Source: Spinactinospora alkalitolerans
GTDB taxonomy: Bacteria; Actinomycetota; Actinomycetes; Streptosporangiales; Streptosporangiaceae
DNA length: 64,000 nucleotides
Assembly: GCF_013408795.1 (NCBI RefSeq)
Contig: NZ_JACCCC010000001.1
Coordinates: 6,014,001 to 6,078,000 of the forward strand
Direction of reading: 5' to 3'
Under the pieces are notes generated by a model. The model was not told where the DNA came from. It did not search any database and saw only the letters and a list, made by a program, of their open reading frames with translations. Shown here in pieces: positions 18,631 through 28,825 of this stretch. How positions within the stretch are numbered: position 1 is the stretch's first letter; every line of letters starts with the position of its first letter. The translations under genes and the position numbers were made by a program.

Positions 18631-19539
18631 TCACCCGATGTCGGGAGCCCGCCCGGTGAGCCGCTCGTAGGCCTCGGCGTACTTGGCGCGGGTGCGCTCC
18701 ACGACCTCGTCGGGGAGCTCGGGGGGCGGGGCGTCGGCCGCGCGGTCCCAGCCGGAGGCCGACGAGGTCAGCCAGTCGCGGATGTACTGCTTGTCGAACG
18801 AGGGCTGGGGGCGGCCCGGCTCCCATGAGTCGGCCGGCCAGAACCGGGAGGAGTCGGGGGTGAGCACCTCGTCGGCGAGGACGAGCCGGCCGTCGGCGCC
18901 GCGCCCGAACTCGAACTTGGTGTCGGCGAGCAGGATGCCGCGCTCCTCGGCGATCTCGCGGCCCCGCGCGTAGACGGCGATGGTGCGCTCCCGCAGTTCG
19001 GCGGCGAGCGCCTCGCCGTGCCGGGCGGCCACGGCCTCGTAGGAGACGTTCTCGTCGTGCTCGCCCACTTCGGCCTTTGTCGCCGGGGTGAAGATCGGCT
19101 CGGCCAGCCGGGAGCCGTCCACCAGCCCCTCGGGCAGCGGCACGCCGCAGACGGTGCCGTCGGCCTCGTACTCGGCGAGCCCCGACCCGGTGAGGTAGCC
19201 GCGCGCCACGCACTCCACCGGCACCATCTCGAGGGCGCGGCAGACGAGGGTGCGCCCGGCCCAGTCCGCGGGGGCCCCGGGCGGCGGGGTGTCGGAGACG
19301 ACGTGGTTGTCGGTCAGGTCGGCGAGCCGGTCGAACCACCACAGCGAGAGCCGGGTGAGCAGCCGGCCCTTGCCCGGGATCTCGGTGGGCAGCACCCAGT
19401 CGTAGGCCGAGATCCGGTCGCTGGCGACCATGACCAGTGAGCCGTCGGCCGCGGCGTAGAGGTCGCGGACCTTGCCGGTGTGCAGGTGGGTCAGGCCCGG
19501 GACCTCCACGGGCACGGGTTTTTCGACGAAGCCGCTCAT
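18631..19539 (-). CDS. purC: Phosphoribosylaminoimidazole-succinocarboxamide synthase (SAICAR synthetase)
   Basis: This 302-residue PurC uses ATP to join aspartate to CAIR in purine synthesis. Diagnostic segments are HTGKVRDLY (ATP site), SDRISAYDWVLP, EMVPVECVARGYLTGS (SAICAR signature), LADTKFEFG (signature 2) and the C-terminal FDKQYIRDWL. It is on the same strand as purA, purD and purB, but 353 bp from its upstream neighbour. That gap holds a MITE-like element and a hairpin, so purC probably has its own promoter. Confidence 0.96.
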   Translation of the reverse strand: MSGFVEKPVPVEVPGLTHLHTGKVRDLYAAADGSLVMVASDRISAYDWVLPTEIPGKGRLLTRLSLWWFDRLADLTDNHVVSDTPPPGAPADWAGRTLVCRALEMVPVECVARGYLTGSGLAEYEADGTVCGVPLPEGLVDGSRLAEPIFTPATKAEVGEHDENVSYEAVAARHGEALAAELRERTIAVYARGREIAEERGILLADTKFEFGRGADGRLVLADEVLTPDSSRFWPADSWEPGRPQPSFDKQYIRDWLTSSASGWDRAADAPPPELPDEVVERTRAKYAEAYERLTGRAPDIG

Positions 19540-19559
19540 GCTGTCCGTTACTTCCTTAC

Positions 19560-19745
19560 TGAGGTTTGCAGAAGTTGCGCGGGGTGGGATGGCGGGGAGG
19601 CTGCGGCGGGAGCGCGGCCCCTTTCCTCGGGCGGGATGCTTTATCGCCACCGGTGAAGGACGCGCCAAGAGGGCCGCACTCTCCCGGCGACCTCCCGCAG
19701 AACCGTCCCTGCACCTAAAGGCCCACTCGACTTCTGCAAACCTCA
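19560..19745. repeat. MITE-like element with 16-bp terminal inverted repeats
   Basis: TGAGGTTTGCAGAAGT at 19560-19575 and its exact complement ACTTCTGCAAACCTCA at 19730-19745 bracket 154 bp without a gene. With inner mismatches the arms reach about 20 bp. No clear target duplication is visible. It begins 21 bp upstream of the purC ATG, so it may also carry or disturb the purC promoter. Confidence 0.6.
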
Positions 19746-19817
19746 ATACCGAGGTCTTCGAAGGCCGTGTGGGCTCGGACAGGCGCACACGGTGTCCGTT
19801 TCGTGGTGTTTCTTTCA

Positions 19818-19877
19818 CCGATCTTGGAGTCATCGGGGTTATTCCAGCGGTTTCAGCCCCGATAACTTCAAGATCGG
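19818..19877 (-). terminator. Long hairpin downstream of the purB-coupled gene
   Basis: CCGATCTTG...ATCGGGG pairs with CCCCGAT...CAAGATCGG: 21 positions with about three mismatches and an 18-nt loop. It lies 15 bp after the stop of the leftward hypothetical gene and is probably its terminator, or a second small palindromic element. Confidence 0.6.
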
Positions 19878-19892
19878 CGGACGTGTGCGGCG

Positions 19893-20549
19893 TCAGTGGC
19901 GCTGCGGGGGGTAGGGCGGGTGCGGCGGTCCCGGGGGCCGGGGCACCTGCGGGTGGCCGCCGTAGGGCGGCGCGCCGTGCGGCGGCCCCTGCGGGGGCGG
20001 TCCGGGGTGGCCCGGGGGCGCCTGCGGACCCGGGGGCGGGCCGGCGTTGAGCCGGGCCCCGGCCTCGGCCGGCAGCGGGAAGTAGCGGCGCACGTTGTCC
20101 CGGACGAAGCCCATCGCCAGCGCGCCCACGAACTGGGTCCCCAGCCACGTGTTGACGTTGCCGGTGCTCAGGTCGACCAGGACGGGGCGCAGCGTCGTGC
20201 CCCACCCCACCTGGGTCTGCTGGCCGGCGAAGACCTGCGCGTCGTGGTCGGAGCGCGCGCACACGACGGCGGCGATCGTGCAGGCCCCGCTCACCCAGCC
20301 GACTCCCCCGCCGGCCAGCCGCTTGGCGTAGGCGTCGGCGTGCCGGCAGAAGTCGCGGATCATGGGCAGCGTCGCGTGCTCGATCTGGGTCACGGCGACG
20401 CAGAGGGTCATGGGGGTCAGGGCGACGTTGTCGGACCTGAGACCGACCAGGGCCTGGCCCGGCCCGACCTGCTGGTGCTCCATCACCCGCGCCCGCGTCT
20501 CGTAGAGCCGCTGCCGGACGACGCCGGTGTAGCCGTCTGTCGTGAGCAT
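19893..20549 (-). CDS. Hypothetical protein with Pro/Gly-rich tail, coupled to purB
   Basis: The 218-residue product has a globular N-terminal domain (about 1-155) with two or three amphipathic helices and two Cys residues (DFCRHADAY, SGACTIAAVVCAR). The tail (about 165-218) consists almost only of Pro, Gly, His and Gln. Its ATG overlaps the purB stop as TGATG, so it is translationally coupled to purB. I do not recognise a family. Context suggests co-expression with purine genes, not necessarily a purine function. Confidence 0.75.
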   Translation of the reverse strand: MLTTDGYTGVVRQRLYETRARVMEHQQVGPGQALVGLRSDNVALTPMTLCVAVTQIEHATLPMIRDFCRHADAYAKRLAGGGVGWVSGACTIAAVVCARSDHDAQVFAGQQTQVGWGTTLRPVLVDLSTGNVNTWLGTQFVGALAMGFVRDNVRRYFPLPAEAGARLNAGPPPGPQAPPGHPGPPPQGPPHGAPPYGGHPQVPRPPGPPHPPYPPQRH

Positions 20550-21856
20550 CAGCTCAGGCTCTTCAGTCGGTCGAACACGCCGCTGAGCCGCCGCACGAAG
20601 CGCTCCGGCCGGCACACCTCGTCCAGCCGCGCCTCGTCCAGTTCGACGCCGCGGGCTCCGGCCTCCTCGCGCAGCGTCTCGCGGAACGCCGTCCCGTTCT
20701 CCCAGGTCCGCATCGCAGCGGCCTGCACGAGGGCGTAGACGTCCTCGCGCGACATCCCGGTCTCGATGAGCTCGGAGACCACGGTCGAGGAGTAGATGAG
20801 GCCGTGCGTGGAGTCGAGGTTGGCCCGCATGCGCTCGCCGTCGACCACCAGGCCGCGCATCAGGCGGGTGGTGAGGTGCAGCAGGTAGTCGGTCGCGACG
20901 GCGGCGTCGGGCAGCGCGATGCGCTCGGTCGAGGAGTGGGAGATGTCACGCTCGTGCCACAGCGGGATGCCCTCCATGACGGGCACGATCTGGCCGCGCA
21001 CGATCCGCGCCATACCGCAGATGCGCTCCGACAGAATCGGGTTCTTCTTGTGCGGCATGGCGCTGGAGCCCTTCTGGCCCTTGCCGAACGGCTCCCACAG
21101 CTCGCGCACCTCGGTGCGCTGGCCGTGCCGCACCTCCAGCGCGATCGCCTCGCACACCGTGGCCATGATCGCCAGCGCGCCCACCCACTCGGAGATGCCG
21201 TCGCGGATGACCACCTGGGTGGACACCTCGGCGGGGCGCAGGCCCAGCTTCTCGGCGACGTAGCCCTCGATCCTGGGGTCGATGTTGGAGTAGGTGCCGA
21301 CCGGGCCGGAGATGGCCATCACGCCGACCGCCTCGCGGGCGCGGTGCAGCCGGTCGCGGGAGCGCGCCATGGCGAAGGCGAAGTCGGCGACCCGGTGCCC
21401 CCACACGTCGGGCTCGCCGTGGATGCCGTGCGTGCGGCCGACCCGCAGCGTCGCCTGGTGCTCCAGCGCGTGGTCGCGCAGCACCGCGACGAGGTCGTCG
21501 GCCTTGGCCAGGAGGATGTCGGTGGCCTCGACCAGCTGCGCCGCGAGCGCGGTGTCGAGCAGGTCCGAGGACGTCATGCCGAAGTGCACCCACTTGGCGG
21601 CGTCGCGGGGCTCGGTGTTGTCGGCCCAGGCGGTGAGGAACGCGATGACGTCGTGCTGGGTCACGGCCTCGATCTCGGCCACCCGCTCCGGGGTGGGCGG
21701 CGGCGCCTTGCGCACCGGTTCCACCACGTCGGTGGGGACCGTGCCCGCCACGGCGTGTGCCTCCAGGACCAGGGTCTCGACCCGGCACCAGAGCTCGTAC
21801 TTGTGCGCGTCACTGAAGACGCGGCCCATTTCCGGAAGGGTGTAGCGCTCGATCAC
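20549..21856 (-). CDS. purB: Adenylosuccinate lyase
   Basis: This 435-residue fumarase/aspartase-superfamily lyase acts twice in purine synthesis, splitting fumarate from SAICAR and from adenylosuccinate. Landmarks are HFGMTSSDLLDTA, VGRTHGIHGEP (catalytic His) and the superfamily signature GSSAMPHKKNP, whose mobile loop carries the catalytic Ser. Starts at a GTG (V-I-E-R-Y). It follows purD by 71 bp and overlaps the next gene by its stop codon. Confidence 0.96.
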   Translation of the reverse strand: MIERYTLPEMGRVFSDAHKYELWCRVETLVLEAHAVAGTVPTDVVEPVRKAPPPTPERVAEIEAVTQHDVIAFLTAWADNTEPRDAAKWVHFGMTSSDLLDTALAAQLVEATDILLAKADDLVAVLRDHALEHQATLRVGRTHGIHGEPDVWGHRVADFAFAMARSRDRLHRAREAVGVMAISGPVGTYSNIDPRIEGYVAEKLGLRPAEVSTQVVIRDGISEWVGALAIMATVCEAIALEVRHGQRTEVRELWEPFGKGQKGSSAMPHKKNPILSERICGMARIVRGQIVPVMEGIPLWHERDISHSSTERIALPDAAVATDYLLHLTTRLMRGLVVDGERMRANLDSTHGLIYSSTVVSELIETGMSREDVYALVQAAAMRTWENGTAFRETLREEAGARGVELDEARLDEVCRPERFVRRLSGVFDRLKSLS

Positions 21857-21927
21857 GCACCCATTTTGGCAGGTGCCGCGCGCTCTACGTCGGACGGCGA
21901 CGAGTTCGGCGAGATCGGGGCCGGACC

Positions 21928-23181
21928 TCACCCCTCCCCCGTCGCCGCCTTCTCCGCGATGTCGGTGCGGTGGTGGGAGCCGGGCAGGCCGATCTCGGCG
22001 ACCGCGGCGTAGGCGCTCTCCCGCGCCAGGGCCAGGTCGGCGCCGGTGCCGACGACGCTGAGGACGCGGCCGCCGCTCGCGACGATCCCGCCGTCGCGGT
22101 CGCGGGCGGTGCCGGCGTGCAGCACGTAGGCGCCCTCGACGGCGTTGGCGGCGTCGAGGCCGGTGACGGCGCCGCCCTTCACCGGGTCGCCCGGGTAGTT
22201 CTCGGCCGCGACGACCACGGTCACGGCCGCGCCCGGCCGCCACTCCAGCGCGCCGGCCTTGCCCAGCCCGCCGAGGTCGGTGGCCTGCAGGAGGGCGCCC
22301 AGCGGGGTGGCCAGGCGGTCCAGCACGACCTGGGTCTCCGGGTCGCCGAAGCGCGCGTTGAACTCCACGACCCGCGGGCCCTTCGAGGTCAGCGCCAGGC
22401 CCACGTACAGCAGCCCCTGGTAGGGGGTGCGGCGCCGGGCCATCTCGGCGACGGTCGGCCGCACGACGGCGTCCATGACCTCGTCGACCAGGCCGGGCGG
22501 CGCCCACGGCAGCGGCGCGTAGGCGCCCATCCCGCCGGTGTTGGGGCCCTCGTCGCCGTTGCGGGCCCGCTTGAAGTCCTGGGCCGGCAGCAGCGGGACG
22601 GCGTTGCTTCCGTCACTGAGCACGAACAGCGAGACCTCGGGGCCGTCGAGGTACTCCTCGACGACCACCCGCCCGCACTCGCGGGCGTGCCGCTGGGCCG
22701 CGCCGGCGTCGTCGGTGACGACGACGCCCTTGCCCGCGGCCAACCCGTCGTCCTTGACGACGTAGGGGGCGCCGAACGCCTCCAGCGCAGCGGCGACCTC
22801 GGCGTCGGAGGCGCAGACGCGCGCTCGGGCGGTGGGAACTCCCGCGGCCGCCATGACCTCCTTGGCGAACGCCTTGGAGCCCTCCAGCCGGGCCGCCTCC
22901 TTGTCGGGGCCGAAGACCGGGACGCCGCGCCGGCGCAGCTCGTCGGCGACCCCGGCGACCAGCGGCGCCTCGGGGCCGACCACGACGAGCTCGGCGCCGA
23001 TGCGGGTCGCCAGCTCGGCGACGGCCAGCCCGTCGGTGACGTTGACGACGTGGTTCTCCGCGAGCTCCGACGTCCCCGGGTTTCCCGGGGCGCAGTGCAG
23101 GGCGGTCACACCGGGGTCGAGGGACAGCGCGCGGACGAGCGCGTGCTCGCGGCCGCCGCCGCCGAGAACGAGGGCTTTCAC
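21928..23181 (-). CDS. purD: Phosphoribosylamine-glycine ligase (GAR synthetase)
   Basis: This 417-residue ATP-grasp enzyme joins glycine to phosphoribosylamine. Visible are the N-terminal LVLGGGGREHAL loop, ATP-grasp elements VVKDDGLAAGKGVVV and EEYLDGPEVSLFVL, and the family signature RFGDPETQ. The GTG start at 23181 begins the GGGGREH loop at the usual distance. There is no Shine-Dalgarno motif; the upstream bases on this strand read CCTCC, the inverse of one. It lies 58 bp downstream of purA in the same direction. Confidence 0.95.
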   Translation of the reverse strand: MKALVLGGGGREHALVRALSLDPGVTALHCAPGNPGTSELAENHVVNVTDGLAVAELATRIGAELVVVGPEAPLVAGVADELRRRGVPVFGPDKEAARLEGSKAFAKEVMAAAGVPTARARVCASDAEVAAALEAFGAPYVVKDDGLAAGKGVVVTDDAGAAQRHARECGRVVVEEYLDGPEVSLFVLSDGSNAVPLLPAQDFKRARNGDEGPNTGGMGAYAPLPWAPPGLVDEVMDAVVRPTVAEMARRRTPYQGLLYVGLALTSKGPRVVEFNARFGDPETQVVLDRLATPLGALLQATDLGGLGKAGALEWRPGAAVTVVVAAENYPGDPVKGGAVTGLDAANAVEGAYVLHAGTARDRDGGIVASGGRVLSVVGTGADLALARESAYAAVAEIGLPGSHHRTDIAEKAATGEG

Positions 23182-23239
23182 AGGAGGAAACCTATTCGTC
23201 TTCGTCGTGGGGAACGGGCAGCAGGACCGGCGCGTCGCC

Positions 23240-24523
23240 TCAGACGAGGGCGCGCAGCTCCAGCGTCTGGTCGCGGCCGGGGCCGACGCCGATGGCGGAG
23301 ATCGGCGCCCCGGCCATCTCCTCAAGGGTGCGCACGTAGCTCTGGGCGTTCTTGGGGAGCTCCTCGAAGGACCGGGCGTGGCTGATGTCCTCGTTCCAGC
23401 CGTCGAGGTACTCGTAGACCGGCGTGGCGTGGTGGAACTCGGTCTGGGTCATCGGGATCTCGTCGTTGCGGACGCCGTCGACGTCGTAGGCCACGCAGAC
23501 CGGGATGCGCTCCAGGCCGGAGAGCACGTCGAGCTTGGTCAGGAAGAAGTCGGTGATGCCGTTGACCCGGGTGGCGTAGCGGGCGATCGGCGCGTCGAAC
23601 CAGCCGCAGCGGCGGTTGCGGCCGGTGGTGACGCCGTACTCGTGGCCCTGCTGGCGCAGCCACTCGCCGGACTCGTCCAGCAGCTCGGTCGGGAACGGGC
23701 CGGAGCCGACGCGGGTGGTGTAGGCCTTGATGATGCCGACGACCTTGGTGATGCGGGTCGGCCCGATGCCGGAGCCGGCGCACGCGCCGCCGGAGGTGGG
23801 CGAGGAGGAGGTCACGAACGGGTAGGTGCCGTGGTCGATGTCGAGCAGGGTGCCCTGGGAGCCCTCCAGGTAGACCGTCTTGCCCTCGTCCAGCGCCCTG
23901 TTCAGCACGAGGCCGGTGTCGGCCACGTGCGGGCGCAGCATGTCGGCGTAGCCGAGGTACTCGTCCAGGATCTGCTCCAGGTCCAGACCGCGGCGGTTGT
24001 AGACCTTGGTGAGGATCTGGTTCTTGTCGTTGAGCGCGAGCTCCAGCTTCTTGCGCAGGATCTTGGGGTCGAACATGTCCTGCACGCGCACGCCGGCGCG
24101 GGAGATCTTGTCGGCGTAGGTGGGGCCGATGCCGCGGCCGGTGGTGCCGATCCTGCCCTTGCCCAGGAAGCGTTCGCTGACCTTGTCCAGCGCCCGGTGG
24201 TAGGGCATGATCAGGTGCGCGTTCGCCGAGATCAGCAGGCGCTCGGTGTTGACGCCGCGCTCCTTCAGGCCGCGCAGCTCCTCGAACAGCACGCCCGGGT
24301 CGATGACGACGCCGTTGGCGATGACCGGGACCACGTCCGGCGAGAGGATGCCCGAAGGCAGCAGGTGCAGCGCGTACTTCTGGTCGCCGATGACGACGGT
24401 GTGGCCGGCGTTGTTGCCTCCCTGGTAGCGCACCACGTAGTCGACGCGGTTGCCGACGAGGTCGGTGGCCTTGCCCTTCCCCTCGTCCCCCCACTGGGCT
24501 CCAACGAGTGTGATCGCCGGCAT
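23240..24523 (-). CDS. purA: Adenylosuccinate synthetase
   Basis: This 427-residue GTP-dependent enzyme links IMP and aspartate, the first step from IMP to AMP. Diagnostic segments are [12 protein letters not shown] (P-loop-like IMP/GTP site), [22 protein letters not shown] and [12 protein letters not shown]. It is first in the leftward run purA-purD-purB-orf-purC. No purine riboswitch is recognisable in the short leader. Confidence 0.97.
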   Translation of the reverse strand: MPAITLVGAQWGDEGKGKATDLVGNRVDYVVRYQGGNNAGHTVVIGDQKYALHLLPSGILSPDVVPVIANGVVIDPGVLFEELRGLKERGVNTERLLISANAHLIMPYHRALDKVSERFLGKGRIGTTGRGIGPTYADKISRAGVRVQDMFDPKILRKKLELALNDKNQILTKVYNRRGLDLEQILDEYLGYADMLRPHVADTGLVLNRALDEGKTVYLEGSQGTLLDIDHGTYPFVTSSSPTSGGACAGSGIGPTRITKVVGIIKAYTTRVGSGPFPTELLDESGEWLRQQGHEYGVTTGRNRRCGWFDAPIARYATRVNGITDFFLTKLDVLSGLERIPVCVAYDVDGVRNDEIPMTQTEFHHATPVYEYLDGWNEDISHARSFEELPKNAQSYVRTLEEMAGAPISAIGVGPGRDQTLELRALV

Positions 24524-24595
24524 CGGCGTCTACCTCTTCCTCTTGGTTCCTCTTGATCCGACCGAGGACCGTCGCACGGTGCCCCTGCACGCGCT

Positions 24596-24628
24596 AGAGC
24601 CCCTGGCGCAAGACGCGACAGGGGCTCT
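24596..24628 (-). terminator. Hairpin terminator between DUF3151 gene and purA
   Basis: AGAGCCCCTG and CAGGGGCTCT form a perfect 10-bp stem with a 13-nt loop, about 100 bp beyond the DUF3151 stop and 73 bp upstream of purA. It should insulate the pur genes from read-through. Confidence 0.78.
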
Positions 24629-24726
24629 TGCGTATCGAGGGTACACGACCGGGGATCGCCCGTTAAGAGCGGTCACCCGGGGCCACGGCACCGGAGCGCC
24701 TGGTCATCGGCGCGGTGATCCGCGGA

Positions 24727-25143
24727 TCAGGCGTTGAGCGACTCGGCCGCCTCGGCGCTGCTGTCGCGCAGGAATGCGGCGCAGCGCTCGGCCTCCTCGG
24801 TCTCGCCGATGCTCTCGGCCGCGACAGAGAGCAGGTGCAGCGCGCGCAGGAAGCCGCGGTTGGGTTCGTGCTCCCACGGGATCGGGCCGTGCCCCTTCCA
24901 GCCCGCGCGGCGCAACTGGTCGAGCCCGCGGTGGTAGCCGGTGCGCGCGTAGGCGTAGGCGGCCACCGGGTCGCCGCCGTCCAGCGCCCGCGCGGCGAGT
25001 TCGGCCCACGCGACGGAGAAGGACGGGAACCGCGCCGCGGCCTCGCCGGGCTCGGCGGCCCCGGCCAGCGCCTCGCGCGCCTCGACGTCATCGGGAAGGC
25101 GGGTGGCCGGAGGTTCTCCAAGCAGGTTCTGATGCAGGTCCAT
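24727..25143 (-). CDS. DUF3151 family protein
   Basis: This 138-residue actinobacterial protein begins MDLHQNLLGEPPAT-LP and has helical repeats like TPR units (YAYARTGYHRGLDQLR, GFLRALHLLSVAAESIGE), the usual DUF3151 layout. Its function is unknown; genes of this family sit near fba and purA in many actinobacteria, as here. Confidence 0.85.
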   Translation of the reverse strand: MDLHQNLLGEPPATRLPDDVEAREALAGAAEPGEAAARFPSFSVAWAELAARALDGGDPVAAYAYARTGYHRGLDQLRRAGWKGHGPIPWEHEPNRGFLRALHLLSVAAESIGETEEAERCAAFLRDSSAEAAESLNA

Positions 25144-25288
25144 GACCTCATCCTGCCAGGCGTCGAAGCCTCGCCGGTCTGGACGGCGGTGCTCCGCCGG
25201 CCGCGGCGCCGCCCCGCCCGCAGGAGGCCGACCGCGGACGGCGGGGTCCCCGGTCCGGGCGGACCGGGGACCGATCGGGGCCGGGGCC

Positions 25289-26311
<1,023 letters not shown>

Positions 26312-26627
26312 GGTGATGACTCCCTGATTGACCTGGAGTGTTGACGAACTGGTCCCGGCGTTTGGCGTGAGACCAGGTTTGGCACTGGATGACCCGTTGG
26401 GTTACCCGAGCCAGTATCGCGAACAGCGGCGGCGAACGAAAGGTCTAGACCAAAACGCGTCCACCGTTTCCCTCCCATCCTCCCCTGACGGCGGGCGGAC
26501 ACCGGAGCGCCCGCGCCGTTGACTTTCCGCGTCCATTCCATGACTCTTCGTGTAAGAGTGGTTGAAGAAGCGACAAGTCACCGGGGCCCGTCGATTGTTC
26601 GCGGTGATTCGCGCTACATTCAGCTCC

Positions 26628-27053
26628 GTGGGACGACATCGCAATGATCCTCGGGGCGTTGGCCAATTGGCGGCCATCGTCGGAGCGGTCGTGCTGTTGG
26701 TCACCCTGGTCGTCTTGGGCGGGTACTTCTTCTACCGCTCCCTCCCGGGAAACGGCGACGTCGTGGTGCCCAACGAGTCCGGCGCGCTGGCCACCCCCAA
26801 CGCCGAAACCGCCGACATGGGCGTGCTCTACATCAGGGTCATCGGTGAATCCAGTGACGTGCTCGTGCGGATCCCCGGCGAGGACGTGCTCACCGACACG
26901 ACCATGCAGCAAGGGCAGTTCGTCACCTACGACCAGCCGGTCCTGGACGTCACCATCGGCGCCCCCGACGCGGTCGAGGTCTTCGTCAACGGCGAGCGCA
27001 AGGACGTCAGCGAGGAGCAGCCCGGCTACAGCTTCACCGCCCAGGCCGAGTAG
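26628..27053 (+). CDS. Single-pass membrane protein with DUF4115/RodZ-C-like extracytoplasmic domain
   Basis: This protein of about 141 residues has a short cytoplasmic N-terminus, one membrane helix (LAAIVGAVVLLVTLVVLGGY) and an extracytoplasmic beta domain with VLVRIPGEDVL and VTIGAPDAVEVFVNG, the pattern of the RodZ C-terminal domain. The start is inferred at GTG 26628: TACATT ends 7 bp before it, suggesting a leaderless transcript. A TTG at 26562 would add 22 residues. Confidence 0.72.
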   Translation: MGRHRNDPRGVGQLAAIVGAVVLLVTLVVLGGYFFYRSLPGNGDVVVPNESGALATPNAETADMGVLYIRVIGESSDVLVRIPGEDVLTDTTMQQGQFVTYDQPVLDVTIGAPDAVEVFVNGERKDVSEEQPGYSFTAQAE

Positions 27054-27149
27054 TCCGGCTGCCCCGCGGCTCCCGCGGCCCCGGCGCAGCGGGGACCGCT
27101 CTTCGGGCGCCGGTCCGAAGGTCCCGGAGCCCCTTAAAGCCCCCGAAGC

Positions 27150-27167
27150 CCCGAAGGCCCCTTCGGG
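27150..27167. terminator. Short hairpin between convergent genes
   Basis: CCCGAAG and CTTCGGG pair with a GCCC loop, 8 bp after the pyrE stop. It is embedded in a run of related CCGAAG/CCTTAAAG units and could serve both strands. Confidence 0.5.
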
Positions 27168-27174
27168 CGCCGCC

Positions 27175-27708
27175 TCAGACGTCGAGGTCGGAGAGTTCGT
27201 AGGCGGCCCGGTAGGCCAGGCTCTCCCCGGTGACCTTCTCGTGCGCGCCCCGGTCGACGATCACCGCGACGCCCACGACCTCGGCACCGGCCTCGCGCAG
27301 CGCCTCGACCGCCGTCAGCACCGAACCGCCCGTGGTGGAGGTGTCCTCGACGGCGAGCACGCGGCGGCCCTCGACATCGGGGCCCTCGATGCGGCGCTGC
27401 AGGCCGTGCGCCTTGCCCGCCTTGCGCACCACGAAGGCGTCCAGGCGGCGCCCGCGCGCCCCGGCGGCGTGCAGCATGGCGGCGGCCACCGGGTCGGCGC
27501 CCAGGGTCAGCCCGCCGACGGCGTCGTAGTCGAGGTCGGCGGTGGCGTCCAGCATGACCCTGCCGACCAGCGGGGCGCTCTCGCCGTTCAGCGTGATCCG
27601 GCGCAGGTCGACGTAGTAGTCGGCCTCGATGCCGGACGACAGCGTGACCTTGCCGCGGACCACGGCCTTATCGTTGATGTGTCGAAGGAGATCGTCGCGA
27701 TCGCTCAT
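27175..27708 (-). CDS. pyrE: Orotate phosphoribosyltransferase
   Basis: This 177-residue type I PRTase converts orotate and PRPP to OMP in pyrimidine synthesis. It has FVVRKAGKAHG (catalytic Lys loop) and the PRPP-binding motif VLAVEDTSTTGGS. Length and order fit actinobacterial PyrE. It is divergent from cutA (55 bp). Confidence 0.95.
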   Translation of the reverse strand: MSDRDDLLRHINDKAVVRGKVTLSSGIEADYYVDLRRITLNGESAPLVGRVMLDATADLDYDAVGGLTLGADPVAAAMLHAAGARGRRLDAFVVRKAGKAHGLQRRIEGPDVEGRRVLAVEDTSTTGGSVLTAVEALREAGAEVVGVAVIVDRGAHEKVTGESLAYRAAYELSDLDV

Positions 27709-27763
27709 GGTTCACGAGCCTAGAACCTGTCGATCACCGGACCGAGCAGCGGAAGAGGTGCCC

Positions 27764-28108
27764 ATGGCCGACCCCGGCGACGTCGCGGAGCAGGTGCGGG
27801 TCGAGACGACCACCGACGGCAGGGCCGACGCCGAGCGCCTCGCGCGTTCCGTGACCGAGGCCCGACTCGTCGCGTGCGCCCAGGTCAGCGGCCCCATCAC
27901 CAGTTTCTACCGGTGGGAGGACGAGGTTCGGGCCGACGAGGAGTGGCTGGTGGTCATGAAGACCGCCGGCGACCGGCTCGGCGCGCTCACCGCCCACCTC
28001 GTCGAGGAGCACTCCTACGACGTGCCCGAGATCATCGCCGTGCCCATCGAGGGCGGCAGCCCCGAGTACCTGGACTGGCTGGTCGGCGAGACCCGGCCGT
28101 CGGCGTGA
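27764..28108 (+). CDS. cutA: Divalent-cation tolerance protein CutA
   Basis: This 114-residue protein matches the small trimeric CutA1 family: ERLARSVTEARLVACAQV, PITSFYRWEDEV and EEWLVVMKTA, ending with SYDVPEIIAVPI and YLDWL. The family is linked to copper tolerance in E. coli, but its biochemical role is unresolved. ATG with GAAGAGG upstream. The next gene starts inside its stop codon (GTGA overlap). Confidence 0.93.
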   Translation: MADPGDVAEQVRVETTTDGRADAERLARSVTEARLVACAQVSGPITSFYRWEDEVRADEEWLVVMKTAGDRLGALTAHLVEEHSYDVPEIIAVPIEGGSPEYLDWLVGETRPSA

Positions 28109-28731
28109 CCCCGCCCTCCGTCGTCCTGCTGCACAGCCCCCTGGCGACGGCGCGGCAGTGGGGGCCGCTGCCCGAGGCGCTGGCCGACCTGGGCGCGGCG
28201 GTGGCGATCGCCGAGATCGCCGACGACGACCGCCCGCCCTACGCCGCCCGCTACGTGGCCCGGGCCGCGCTGGAGATCGGCCGGGCCGCGCTCGACCCGC
28301 CGGTCCTGCTCGTCGCCGCGGGGGCCGCCGGGCCGCTGCTGCCGCAGATCGGCGCGGCGCAGCGGGCCGCGCACCGGGCGCTGAGCGGGTACGTGCTGCT
28401 GGACGCGCCCCTGCCGCAGCCGGGCACGCCCACGCGCGCCGAGATCGCCGCCGCGCAACTGCGGGACGCCCCCGGCGAGCCCGACGCCCGCTCGCGCCCG
28501 CCGGAGTTCTTCACCGAGCCGCTGCCCATGCCCCAGGACTGGCCCGACGCCCCGTGCGGCTACCTGCTCACCGACGCGCGCCACGCCGACTGCGCCCACC
28601 TGGCCGCCCTGCGCGGCTGGCCGGTGGCCGACCTGACCACCGGCCGGACCGGGGCGGGCGGACCGGCCGACGTGGCCGCCGCCCTGCTGGGGCTCGTCGA
28701 CGCTCCCTCCGGCCCCTCCGGTCCGCCCTAG
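28105..28731 (+). CDS. Alpha/beta-hydrolase-like hypothetical protein
   Basis: This 208-residue product starts with a GTG overlapping the cutA stop by 4 nt, so translation is coupled. VVLLHSPLATARQWGPLPEAL resembles the first strand and oxyanion region of an alpha/beta hydrolase. The usual GxSxG elbow is replaced by LLVAAGAAGPLL, so a canonical nucleophile is missing. It may be a catalytically inactive member or a binding protein. The C-terminal tail is rich in Ser, Gly and Pro. Confidence 0.7.
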   Translation: MTPPSVVLLHSPLATARQWGPLPEALADLGAAVAIAEIADDDRPPYAARYVARAALEIGRAALDPPVLLVAAGAAGPLLPQIGAAQRAAHRALSGYVLLDAPLPQPGTPTRAEIAAAQLRDAPGEPDARSRPPEFFTEPLPMPQDWPDAPCGYLLTDARHADCAHLAALRGWPVADLTTGRTGAGGPADVAAALLGLVDAPSGPSGPP

Positions 28732-28764
28732 GGGTCCCTTGACGTCGATGCGGCGCCCCGTTGG

Positions 28765-28825
28765 ATCGCTGACGGGAGTCGTGAGGCTGTGGCCGCAGTC
28801 CTCCGTTCACCACCGCGTGACCTGG
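28765..28825 (-). repeat. Dispersed intergenic repeat, family C, copy 1
   Basis: On the minus strand this matches 55606-55670: CCAGGTC-GCGGTGGTGAACGG followed by a GAGG/GACTGCGGCC-CAGCCTC hairpin-like block and TCAGCGA. It lies in the gap 28732-29243, which otherwise holds only the likely promoter of the NYN gene. Confidence 0.6.

Noticed and set aside
19472-20050. Rightward frame of about 190 codons between purC and the purB-coupled gene
   Set aside because: It spans the MITE-like element and both hairpins and has no start signal or recognisable protein features.
24663-25151. Second frames over the DUF3151 gene
   Set aside because: The DUF3151 frame explains the region fully.
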